Position numbers and translations under genes: made by a program. A stretch of 6,676 nucleotides of DNA from Betaproteobacteria bacterium (GTDB lineage Bacteria > Pseudomonadota > Gammaproteobacteria > Burkholderiales > SG8-39): NCBI GenBank assembly GCA_029865405.1, contig JAOUGZ010000151.1, positions 1-6,676 of the forward strand. The letters run 5' to 3'. The notes beneath the pieces are model-generated. The model was given only the letters and a program-made list of their open reading frames with translations. It searched no databases and was not told where the DNA came from. Shown here piece after piece: positions 1 through 4,949 of this stretch (position 1 is the stretch's first letter; the number at the start of each line of letters is the position of its first letter).

Positions 1-20
1 CTGAAGCGCCGCTAGCGCGC

Positions 21-386
21 CTAGGCGACGCTGCCGAAGCCCTTGTCGGTGGCGCCCGCCGGCGCCTTGAGCCCCGCGATGCGGCAGCCCTGCGCCACCG
101 GCCCGCCGGGGAACAGCAGGAAGAGTCCCCGGATCCCGCCCTGGCGGTGGAACTTCTCGTCGAGCGCGTCGTGCAGCTGGCGCAGGTGGATCGCCGTCGG
201 CTCGTGCCGCGCAAAGTACGCCTGCAGGGCGCGCACCGCCGCCCAATGCTCCTCGCCCATCTCGAGCCCCTCCTGCTTCGCCGCGTCGAGCGCGCGCTCG
301 CGGCTCCAGCCCTCCGGCGCGTGGGGAAACGCCGGGTCCGGGGCGGCGGCGCCGCCCGCGCGGATTTCGTCGATCAGGCTGGTCAT
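21..386 (-). CDS. DsrC/TusE-family sulfur-carrier-like protein retaining only CysB
   Basis: The 121-aa product has the DsrC/TusE/RspA fold signature: an EEHW segment at residues 45-48 and a C-terminal arm LFPGGPVAQGCRIAGL at 91-106. DsrC normally ends in an arm with two cysteines, CysB in the KQAC-like motif and CysA as the penultimate residue, while TusE keeps only CysA. Here CysB is present (C101). The CysA position is alanine (A112 in PAGA), and about nine extra residues follow it. The protein therefore cannot form the CysA-CysB trisulfide known for DsrC, nor act through CysA as TusE does; one sulfur could still be bound at C101. I chose ATG at 386 because upstream residues in frame lie inside the previous gene and do not look DsrC-like. 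It starts 7 nt after the stop of the double TusA gene, with only a weak GAGAA as ribosome site. Family membership is firm; a carrier or regulatory role is inferred. Confidence 0.87.
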   Translation of the reverse strand: MTSLIDEIRAGGAAAPDPAFPHAPEGWSRERALDAAKQEGLEMGEEHWAAVRALQAYFARHEPTAIHLRQLHDALDEKFHRQGGIRGLFLLFPGGPVAQGCRIAGLKAPAGATDKGFGSVA

Positions 387-393
387 GTCGTTC

Positions 394-882
394 TCAGCGC
401 TTGCGGATGTGGAACTCGAACTCGCCCGGCGCCCGCTCGCGCGCATCGGCGAGCTCAAGCCCGGTGGCCTTGACCCAGCTGCGCACGTCGGCGCGGATGC
501 CGGGGCAGTCGCTCACCAGCTGCAGCACTTCGCCCGACTTCATGCGCATGAGCAGCTTCCTTGCTTCGAGCACCGGGCCGGGGCAGGTGGCGCCGCGCAT
601 GTCGAGCACGGTGTTGGGCGAGACGCGCCGCCCCTTGCCCTTGCGGATGTAATAGCGGGTCGCGCCGCGCGCCTGCTTCTCGCTCTTCAGGATCTCGACG
701 TCGGCGTACTTCGGCCAGGAATACAGGTCGTCGCGCGTCGCCGGGCAGTCGGAGACCAGCAGCAGCACCTCGCCCGGCAGCAGGTCGTCGAGCACGCGGC
801 GCGCGCCGAGCAGCGGCCCGGGGCAGGCCGCGCCCTTCATGTCGAGCGTGACGTGGGCTTTGAGCTTGGAGGTCCTGGCCAT
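394..882 (-). CDS. Tandem TusA-like protein (two sulfurtransferase domains)
   Basis: The 162-aa product is two consecutive TusA-like domains (SirA/YedF/YeeD fold), about residues 9-81 and 89-161. Each has the sulfur-accepting CPxP motif as CPGP (C20 and C100) after an LDM(K/R)GA strand. Each also has a second matched cysteine in SDCP (C46 and C126), where E. coli TusA has DDP, and each ends in an I-R-K-R/G-type strand. TusA proteins carry persulfide sulfur on the CPxP cysteine and pass it to partners such as DsrE/TusBCD and DsrC/TusE. A single TusA is about 80 aa, so this is a true duplication-fusion. Start ATG 882 is chosen because the open frame runs far upstream only as the antisense shadow of the 916-1893 gene, and residues before it are low-complexity. 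No clear Shine-Dalgarno is seen. The gene is followed closely by the DsrC-like gene, so the two are probably one transcript. Confidence 0.9.
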   Translation of the reverse strand: MARTSKLKAHVTLDMKGAACPGPLLGARRVLDDLLPGEVLLLVSDCPATRDDLYSWPKYADVEILKSEKQARGATRYYIRKGKGRRVSPNTVLDMRGATCPGPVLEARKLLMRMKSGEVLQLVSDCPGIRADVRSWVKATGLELADARERAPGEFEFHIRKR

Positions 883-916
883 GACGGACGGTGCTAGATT
901 CAGTATAACCGCGCCA
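881..916 (+). promoter_or_regulatory. Candidate promoter giving a leaderless mRNA for the 916 gene
   Basis: ATGACG (881-886, 4/6 to TTGACA), a 17-nt spacer, then TATAAC (904-909, 5/6). The expected start, 7 nt after the -10 box, is position 916, the A of the ATG. No Shine-Dalgarno is visible, which fits a leaderless message. The -10 box overlaps the opposite-strand -10 box at 902-907, so the two promoters may exclude each other. Confidence 0.4.
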
Positions 917-929
917 TGATGCCGCGCAA
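902..929 (-). promoter_or_regulatory. Candidate sigma70-type promoter for the double-TusA/DsrC operon
   Basis: On the minus strand, TATACT (902-907, 5/6 to TATAAT) lies 16 nt from a weak TTGCGC (924-929, only TTG matches). Transcription would start near 895 and leave a leader of about 12 nt without a Shine-Dalgarno before ATG 882. The -35 box lies inside the start of the divergent gene. Confidence 0.4.
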
Positions 930-1893
930 TCTTCCCGAGCTCGCCCAGGCCGTGCAGCGCAACTGCGACATCTCGGACGCGCGCTACGCGGGCGACTACG
1001 GCATGTGCACTTTCCTGCTCAAGATGCGCGAGTACTACCGCTGGGAGCACGAGCTGCCGTTCGCGCGCGAGTTGCCCAGGGACGAGCTGGGCGAGTGGCT
1101 CAGCTCGCGCGAAGCGCGCTGGAGCGAGATCGAGGCCGACGCTTTCCAGCCGCTGCCGCTCGAACGCGGCGAAGTGGACCCCCTGGCCGCCGACGAGGCC
1201 AACCGCGAGCTGCTGCCGCGGGGCCTCGTGTACAGCGCCGGCTACGGCCGGTTCGCGAAGCCGGTGTTCTTTCTCGGCCAGCTGGAGCGCGTCGAGGCGC
1301 GCGCCGGCCTCACGGTGCTGGTCTCCTCCTGCGAGTACGCGCGCGAGCTCGCCGCGCCGCCCGCGATGCTGCAGGGACGCACGATTTTCGTGCGCCGGGA
1401 GTCGGTGCGTCGCTACCTGTGGGAGAAGATCGAGGAGTGGCAGTGGCGCCGGCAGAGCCCGGCCATGGCGCGCGCGCTGGCGGGCTACGATTTCATCGCC
1501 GACACCGAAGGCGCGCTCGCGCGCATGGCCGAGAACGAGATGGAGAGCATGATCCTGCACGAGCTCGGCGAAGCGCGCGCCGGCGAGCTGCTGGGCGGGG
1601 CGTGGGAGACCATGCTCGCGGCGGCGGCGCGCACGCCCGCCGAGATCGAGGCGCGCGCGGTGCGCGACCTGCTCGCCGATTGCCTGTCGACGCTGCCCGC
1701 GCTCATCGCGCGCGCCAACCTGCCGGCGCTGCACTTTCACTTCGCCACCTTCGATGCGCCGCGCCGCGAGCTCTTTCCGCAGGCGCTCGAGGCCTACGAA
1801 GATTTCCTTGGCAGCGGCTCGCTCGAGCGGCTGTCGGACGTCGCGCGCGAAGGCGCGGTACGCTGGCTGGCCGAGGCGCGCGCGCGGCTCTAG
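916..1893 (+). CDS. Conserved protein resembling the Sfum_1244 family
   Basis: The 325-aa product resembles, from memory, the family annotated as Sfum_1244 (named after Syntrophobacter fumaroxidans), whose biochemical role is not known to me. Visible hallmarks are an N-terminal block with NCDISDAR (16-23) and a following YGMCTFLLKMREYYRWE stretch (28-44), then GLVYSAGYGR (103-112), the ARELAAPPAML block (142-152), and a glutamate-rich block with LHELGEA (214-220). HELGE lacks the second histidine of a zinc-protease HExxH motif, so I do not call it a metalloenzyme. There is no signal peptide or membrane segment; it is probably cytoplasmic. ATG-ATG at 916/919 is the start, with no Shine-Dalgarno. 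It is divergent from the TusA/DsrC pair and shares its control region, which suggests but does not prove a link to sulfur metabolism. Its stop lies in CTAG, which also forms a stop on the opposite strand. Confidence 0.75.
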   Translation: MMPRNLPELAQAVQRNCDISDARYAGDYGMCTFLLKMREYYRWEHELPFARELPRDELGEWLSSREARWSEIEADAFQPLPLERGEVDPLAADEANRELLPRGLVYSAGYGRFAKPVFFLGQLERVEARAGLTVLVSSCEYARELAAPPAMLQGRTIFVRRESVRRYLWEKIEEWQWRRQSPAMARALAGYDFIADTEGALARMAENEMESMILHELGEARAGELLGGAWETMLAAAARTPAEIEARAVRDLLADCLSTLPALIARANLPALHFHFATFDAPRRELFPQALEAYEDFLGSGSLERLSDVAREGAVRWLAEARARL

Positions 1894-1917
1894 CGCGGCG
1901 CCGCTTCCAGGGTCTGC
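1890..1917. repeat. Left copy of 28-bp imperfect direct repeat flanking vapBC
   Basis: This segment matches 2761-2788 at 24 of 28 positions without gaps; mismatches are at 1893, 1904, 1905 and 1910. Read on the minus strand it encodes QTLEAAPR-stop, nearly the same as the QTVEPAPR-stop end of the gene at 2761-3345. The identity stops at 1917/2788. It looks like a leftover 3' end of that gene next to the stop of the 916-1893 gene. Confidence 0.8.
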
Positions 1918-1931
1918 GTGCGGCCCTCGAC

Positions 1932-1960
1932 TTGACCTGTTCCGCCGCTGCGGCTAGGAT
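1932..1960 (+). promoter_or_regulatory. Candidate promoter of the vapBC-type operon
   Basis: TTGACC (1932-1937, 5/6 to consensus), a spacer of exactly 17 nt, then TAGGAT (1955-1960, 4/6). The expected transcription start is near 1967, about 26 nt before the antitoxin ATG. It sits just inside the left repeat, so the cassette carries its own promoter. Confidence 0.6.
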
Positions 1961-1961
1961 G

Positions 1962-1983
1962 TATCTACACGGCTACACAGATA
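1962..1983. promoter_or_regulatory. Candidate autoregulatory operator of the toxin-antitoxin operon
   Basis: Immediately after the -10 box, inverted arms TATCT (1962-1966) and AGATA (1979-1983) enclose two direct copies of CTACAC (1965-1970 and 1973-1978) spaced 8 nt apart. AbrB-type antitoxins usually bind such sites over their own transcription start and repress, more strongly in complex with toxin. That role is inferred from position and symmetry. Confidence 0.4.
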
Positions 1984-1992
1984 GGTGCAAGG

Positions 1993-2268
1993 ATGAAAGC
2001 GGCGCGACGGCGGGGGCGCGTAGGACTTCTTGTTTCCAAATGGGGAAACAGCTTGGCGGTGCGGCTGCCCGCAGAGTCGGCAAGGCAGCTTGGCGTCGCT
2101 GAGGGCGACACTCTGTCGGGAGAAATTGCGCCTGGTGGACGGCTGATCCTGAGCGCGGAAGCCCGTGCCGTCGGAAAAGCCGAGACCCGGAGGATGCGGG
2201 ACTTTCTTTCTCGCCAGAAGGTGACCGCTCCGGTGGTCGGGGATATGCGGCGGGGCGCACGCTACTGA
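1993..2268 (+). CDS. vapB: AbrB/MazE-fold antitoxin (VapB-type)
   Basis: The 91-aa product has an N-terminal SpoVT/AbrB swapped-hairpin DNA-binding domain, about residues 11-55, with the signature SKWGNSLAVRLP (15-26) and LGVAEGDTL (33-41). The C-terminal part (about 60-91) is charged and ends in DMRRGARY, as expected for a toxin-wrapping tail. It should neutralise the PIN toxin encoded next to it and repress the operon. Start ATG 1993 follows an AGGTG ribosome site at 1983-1987 with 5 nt spacing. The first ten residues are an arginine-rich extension that many MazE-like proteins lack; no other start codon fits before the conserved domain. The gene has a less GC-rich, more even codon use than its neighbours and lies between direct repeats, both signs of acquisition. 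VapB is the working name because the partner is a PIN protein. Confidence 0.88.
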   Translation: MKAARRRGRVGLLVSKWGNSLAVRLPAESARQLGVAEGDTLSGEIAPGGRLILSAEARAVGKAETRRMRDFLSRQKVTAPVVGDMRRGARY

Positions 2269-2690
2269 TGATCTACGTGGACACCAGTGCACTCGTTCCG
2301 GCTTTCATTCGGGAGCCAAAGAGTGAAGCTGTTCTTGCATGGCTCGAGACTTCTGGACAGCGCTTGGTCGTGAGCGAATGGTCGATCACGGAGTTCGCGA
2401 GCGCCGCCGCAATCAAGGCAAGGAAGGGCGAAATCGGGCCAGCATTGGCGAAACAGGCGCGGACGCGATTTCTGGACTTTGCCGAAACTCACTGCTCGAT
2501 CGCTGTTCCCCAACGCGCCGAGTTTCGCCGCGCGGCCGAGCTTGCGGGGGATGTCAGTCTAAGACTGCGTGCCGGTGACGCACTTCATCTTGCGATTGCG
2601 GAAGCAAGCAAGGCGGAGGGAATCCTTTGTCTCGACGAATCGATGGCCGCAAGCGCAAAGACGATGGGACTGAACGTCCTCTCGGTTTGA
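2268..2690 (+). CDS. vapC: PIN-domain ribonuclease toxin (VapC-type)
   Basis: The 140-aa product is one PIN domain, the usual length for VapC. All four expected acidic residues are visible: D5 in the opening MIYVDTSAL, E42 in ITEFASA, D104 in RAGDALHLA, and D123 in CLDE. These bind Mg2+ or Mn2+ for RNA cleavage, so the toxin looks intact. VapC toxins cleave tRNA or rRNA; the target here cannot be told. Its ATG shares one base with the antitoxin stop (TGATG), so translation is probably coupled. One 60-nt stretch counted by hand (2281-2340) is 52% GC, against 78% for 1561-1620 in the neighbouring gene, which supports horizontal origin. The C-terminal GLNVLSV is a typical PIN end. No terminator was recognised in the 70 nt downstream. 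Confidence 0.92.
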   Translation: MIYVDTSALVPAFIREPKSEAVLAWLETSGQRLVVSEWSITEFASAAAIKARKGEIGPALAKQARTRFLDFAETHCSIAVPQRAEFRRAAELAGDVSLRLRAGDALHLAIAEASKAEGILCLDESMAASAKTMGLNVLSV

Positions 2691-2760
2691 CGCGTTCAGG
2701 GAACATGGAGTCGCATCAATCACTTAAGCGGCACCACCCAAGCGAATCCGCGAAGTTCGG

Positions 2761-2788
2761 CTAACGCGGCGCCGGCTCCACGGTCTGC
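2761..2788. repeat. Right copy of 28-bp imperfect direct repeat flanking vapBC
   Basis: It is 24/28 identical to 1890-1917, with an offset of 871 bp. It forms the last codons and stop of the minus-strand gene ending at 2761. The region between the copies holds only the toxin-antitoxin pair and its control sites; no integrase or transposase is present. Confidence 0.8.
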
Positions 2789-3345
2789 TCGACCAGCTTC
2801 TTCATCAGGCGCACCATTTCCGGCGCCACGATGTCGATCATCTGCTCGACGACCCATTTGTTGTCGCCCTCGGCCATCGCATCGGACACGCGGGTGGCGA
2901 AGTAGCGCAGGCAGGCGTAGTCCGGCTCGCCGCCCGGGTACCCGAACTCGGCGTACTCGCCAAAGCGCGCGTTGAGCGCGTCGATGAAGGGCTTGCGGTA
3001 TTCCCCGGGCCCGAACAGGTCGAGCTGGTTGTTCGCCATGGTCGCCGCCAGGTGGCGCACGACCTCGCCCAGCAGGACGGCGCGGTCGGCCTCGCTCAGC
3101 CGGCCGTGGACCGCGCGGTCGACCAGCTGCGCGAGGAAGGCGATGAACTCGGTGATCACCTCGGTCGTCAGGCGGTCCGAGCCGAAGCGAAAGCCCTCTT
3201 TCTCCAGGTGGCGGAAGATCTCGAGGGCGACCTTCCACACGTTGGCGCCGATCACGCCGGCGCGCTCGGCGAGCGTGCGCTCGCCCTTCTTGCGCCAGCG
3301 CGTCTTGAGGAGCGCGACCTGCGGGCGGCTGCTGATGATGGCCAT
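2761..3345 (-). CDS. Conserved-looking helical protein of unknown function
   Basis: I do not recognise this protein. From ATG 3345 it has 194 aa; a GTG at 3351 would add two residues. ATG 3345 is preferred because the strong -10 box at 3354-3359 would place the transcript start at about 3347, leaving the GTG untranscribed and the mRNA nearly leaderless. The product looks mainly alpha-helical, has no signal peptide or membrane segment, and contains an FGEYAEFGYPGGEPDYACLRYF block in its second half that looks like a conserved core, followed by an IAPEMVRLMKKLVEQ helix. Its C-terminal QTVEPAPR and stop recur as QTLEAAPR plus stop at 1890-1917, on the far side of the vapBC cassette. The cassette thus seems to have entered at this gene's 3' end and left it with a complete C-terminus. 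It diverges from the Sel1-repeat gene. Confidence 0.72.
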   Translation of the reverse strand: MAIISSRPQVALLKTRWRKKGERTLAERAGVIGANVWKVALEIFRHLEKEGFRFGSDRLTTEVITEFIAFLAQLVDRAVHGRLSEADRAVLLGEVVRHLAATMANNQLDLFGPGEYRKPFIDALNARFGEYAEFGYPGGEPDYACLRYFATRVSDAMAEGDNKWVVEQMIDIVAPEMVRLMKKLVEQTVEPAPR

Positions 3346-3353
3346 GTTCACGG

Positions 3354-3382
3354 ATAATAGACGCGGGAGGACCTGATGTCAG
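3354..3382 (-). promoter_or_regulatory. Strong candidate promoter for the 2761-3345 gene
   Basis: On the minus strand, CTGACA (3377-3382, 5/6 to TTGACA), a 17-nt spacer, and TATTAT (3354-3359, 5/6). Transcription should start at 3347-3348, two or three bases before ATG 3345. The -35 box lies within the first codons of the opposite gene (ATG 3376). On the plus strand the same AT-rich core reads GATAAT (3353-3358), a possible -10 box for the Sel1 gene with no good -35 box. Confidence 0.55.
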
Positions 3383-3807
3383 GACTGGATATGGAGCTGG
3401 CGAGCGGCATCGCCGCCTTCGAGGCGAAGGAGTTCGCGCGCGCGATGCAGCTCCTGCAGCCGCTCGCCGAGCGCGGCGCGCCGGAGGCGCAGTACCGCGT
3501 CGCGATCATGGCGCAGGTGGGCCTCGGGATGGTGAAGAACTGCGCCATCGCGGTGAAGTGGATGCGCGCCGCCGCCGAGCAGGGCTACGCCCTGGCGCAG
3601 CACGGCATGGGCTTCATGTACTTCCAGGGCGAGTGCACCAAGGCCGATGCCGCGGAGGCCGTGCGCTGGTTCCGCCTCGCCGCGGCGCAGGGGCTGGCGG
3701 GATCGCAGTCGATGCTGGCGACGATGTACGAGAAGGGCGTCGGCGTCAGTGCCGACGCGGGCGAGGCCGCGAAGTGGCGTGCGGCTGCCGAGCGCGCTAC
3801 TTCCTGA
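3376..3807 (+). CDS. Sel1-repeat (TPR-like) protein
   Basis: The 143-aa product is built of helical-pair repeats of the Sel1-like class. Repeat units lie at about 8-37, 38-71, 72-107 and 108-142, recognisable by the recurrent A(A/V)xWxRxAAEQG and A-Q-x-x-L/M-x-x-M-Y pattern: KWMRAAAEQGYALAQ (61-75), RWFRLAAAQGLAGSQ (97-111) and MYEKGVGV (117-124). Sel1 repeats are protein-binding scaffolds; the partner is unknown. There is no signal peptide, so it is probably cytoplasmic, unlike many secreted Sel1 proteins. ATG 3376 is preceded by an excellent GGGAGG ribosome site (3365-3370, 5 nt spacing), unlike several neighbours with none. Its last 11 nt overlap, tail to tail, the 3' end of the small gene 3797-3997. 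Confidence 0.87.
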   Translation: MSGLDMELASGIAAFEAKEFARAMQLLQPLAERGAPEAQYRVAIMAQVGLGMVKNCAIAVKWMRAAAEQGYALAQHGMGFMYFQGECTKADAAEAVRWFRLAAAQGLAGSQSMLATMYEKGVGVSADAGEAAKWRAAAERATS

Positions 3808-3997
3808 TCCAGGCCTCGAAGCCTTCCTTCTTCTTTTCCAGGCCGGCGGCGTAGCCCGCTTCGTAGGCCTCGTTCACGCGCTGCTCCTCGCGCTTGGGGT
3901 TGTGCAGGAAGCCCGAGGCCCAGCCGTTGATGTACTCGGGGTCGACTTTCTTCTTCTGCATCTGGTCGATGGCCTTGTAGTAGGCGCTGTCCATCAT
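3797..3997 (-). CDS. Small conserved-looking protein, 66 aa, unknown function
   Basis: I do not recognise a named family. The 66-aa product is highly charged and probably helical. It has a lysine cluster (KKK, 15-17), a DPEYINGWASGFL block (19-31) and a NEAYEAGYAAGLEKKK helix (42-57), ending in WIRK. The glycine-spaced AYEAGYAAG helix vaguely recalls ribosome modulation factor, but other RMF features are missing, so I do not call it that. It has no cysteine, signal peptide or membrane segment. ATG 3997 is supported by AGGAG at 4003-4007 with 5 nt spacing, good evidence that this small frame is real. A possible -10 box CATAAT (4030-4035, minus strand) overlaps the start codon of the divergent gene; no clear -35 box is seen. 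The 3' end overlaps the Sel1-repeat gene by 11 nt. Confidence 0.75.
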   Translation of the reverse strand: MMDSAYYKAIDQMQKKKVDPEYINGWASGFLHNPKREEQRVNEAYEAGYAAGLEKKKEGFEAWIRK

Positions 3998-4032
3998 GCG
4001 TGCTCCTGTAGACTGTGGACCGAATCGATATT

Positions 4033-4356
4033 ATGCAATTCAAGGCCGTCATCGGCGAGCAGGTCTACGCCATCGCGCTGCCCGACGACCTGCTGCGCGA
4101 GTCGGCCGAGTTCCACGCCAAGCTCGACGCCGACATGGACCGCGGCTGGCAGATGAGCCGCGAGTTCGTCGCGAGTCCCGACCGGCTGCAGCGCTGCCAG
4201 ATCGTCGCCGACCGGCTGCTTTCCAGCCTGACCAGCGGCAACGAGGCGACGGCGATGCTGATGGCCGCATACATTGCGCTACGCATGCCCGGGGCGGTGG
4301 GCGTGGACATCGACGCCGCCGGCGAGATGCAGAACACCGAGCTGCTGTACGCCTGA
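4033..4356 (+). CDS. Unknown 107-aa protein, first gene of a coupled operon
   Basis: I do not recognise this family. From ATG 4033 the product has 107 aa; a GTG at 4015 would add six residues (MDRIDI) that look unrelated to a fold. Neither start has a good Shine-Dalgarno. The protein opens with a short beta-like stretch (MQFKAVIGEQVYAIALP) and then helices, with an R-x-Q-R-C-Q-I-V-A-D-R-L-L-S-S-L segment and a hydrophobic AMLMAAYIAL segment too short and polar-flanked to be a confident membrane anchor. One cysteine is present. Its stop overlaps the next ATG by one base (TGATG at 4354-4358), linking its translation to the dioxygenase, so a role beside that enzyme is plausible but unproven. It is divergent, with a 35-nt gap, from the 66-aa gene. 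Confidence 0.72.
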   Translation: MQFKAVIGEQVYAIALPDDLLRESAEFHAKLDADMDRGWQMSREFVASPDRLQRCQIVADRLLSSLTSGNEATAMLMAAYIALRMPGAVGVDIDAAGEMQNTELLYA

Positions 4357-4949
4357 TGGCGCTTTCGGACGCGCGCATTCGCGAGGTGAAGCCGCTCACC
4401 TTCATCTACGAAAAGGACGGCGCGCTGCCCGCCGACGTGTGCGCCGAGGCGATCCGGCGCTTCGAGGGCTCGGTCGACCAGCAGGCGCCAGGGCGCATCG
4501 GCCAGGCGGGCGAGGTCGCGCCGCAGGTCAAGCGTTCCACCGACCTGCGCATCAGCGGGCGCGAGGACTGGAAGGACATCGACCGGATCCTGGCGCAGCA
4601 GCTCGTGTCGACGTTCAACGTGTTTGCGCTGGAATTTCCGTTCTTCGCCGCCAACAAGTTCAAGGACATCGGCTACAACCTGCAGCGGACCTTGCCGGGG
4701 GAGTATTACCACTGGCACGTGGACGGCGGGCCGGGGGAATTCAGCGCGCGGCAGATGGTCGCAATCTGGTACCTGAACGACGTGCCGGGGCCGGGCGGGG
4801 AGACCGAGTTTCCGCTGCAGGAGGTGCGGGTGCGGCCGGCCGCGGGGAAGCTCTTGTTGTTTCCGCCGTTCTGGACGCACGTGCATCGCGGCGTCACGCT
4901 GGAGAAGGGCGTCAAGTACATCGCCACTACCTGGGTCTGCTTCGCCTGA
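4356..4949 (+). CDS. 2-oxoglutarate/Fe(II)-dependent dioxygenase, prolyl 4-hydroxylase-like fold
   Basis: The 197-aa product carries the iron-binding facial triad of this superfamily: H121 and D123 in YYHWHVDGG (118-125), and a distal histidine in WTHVHRG, best H177. K187 in GVKYIATTW sits where these enzymes place the basic residue that binds 2-oxoglutarate. The jelly-roll core spans about 85-195, with the typical MVAIWYLND and GGETEFP strands (134-153). Such enzymes couple 2-oxoglutarate decarboxylation and O2 reduction to hydroxylation of proteins or small molecules; the substrate is unknown. Length and motif layout look complete. Translation is coupled at both ends: its ATG overlaps the previous stop and its stop overlaps the next ATG, both as TGATG. 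No ribosome site is needed if ribosomes reinitiate. It is cytoplasmic by absence of a signal peptide. Confidence 0.9.
   Translation: MALSDARIREVKPLTFIYEKDGALPADVCAEAIRRFEGSVDQQAPGRIGQAGEVAPQVKRSTDLRISGREDWKDIDRILAQQLVSTFNVFALEFPFFAANKFKDIGYNLQRTLPGEYYHWHVDGGPGEFSARQMVAIWYLNDVPGPGGETEFPLQEVRVRPAAGKLLLFPPFWTHVHRGVTLEKGVKYIATTWVCFA

Noticed and set aside
43..897. Plus-strand open frame across the TusA/DsrC operon
   Set aside because: Composition is shadow-like and it is fully antisense to two genes with clear family motifs.
883..1740. Long minus-strand open frame continuing upstream of the double TusA gene
   Set aside because: It is antisense to the well-supported 916-1893 gene, has low-complexity Arg/Ala/Leu-rich composition typical of a GC-rich shadow, and the TusA homology begins just after ATG 882.
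2691..2760. Terminator or transposon end after vapC
   Set aside because: Only a weak GCGG/CCGC pairing and the hexamer CTTAAG are visible; no T-run and no inverted terminal repeat matching the left side.
3797..3997. Small protein as ribosome modulation factor
   Set aside because: Only the AGYAAG-like helix is reminiscent; the rest of the RMF sequence pattern is absent.
4065..4886. Minus-strand 273-codon open frame
   Set aside because: Antisense shadow of the dioxygenase gene, with no recognisable motif and no ribosome site.
4274..4948. Plus-strand frame running into the PiuC-like gene from upstream, as a possible N-terminal fusion
   Set aside because: The upstream part is the shifted frame of the P4H-like dioxygenase; PiuC homology starts exactly at ATG 4949.
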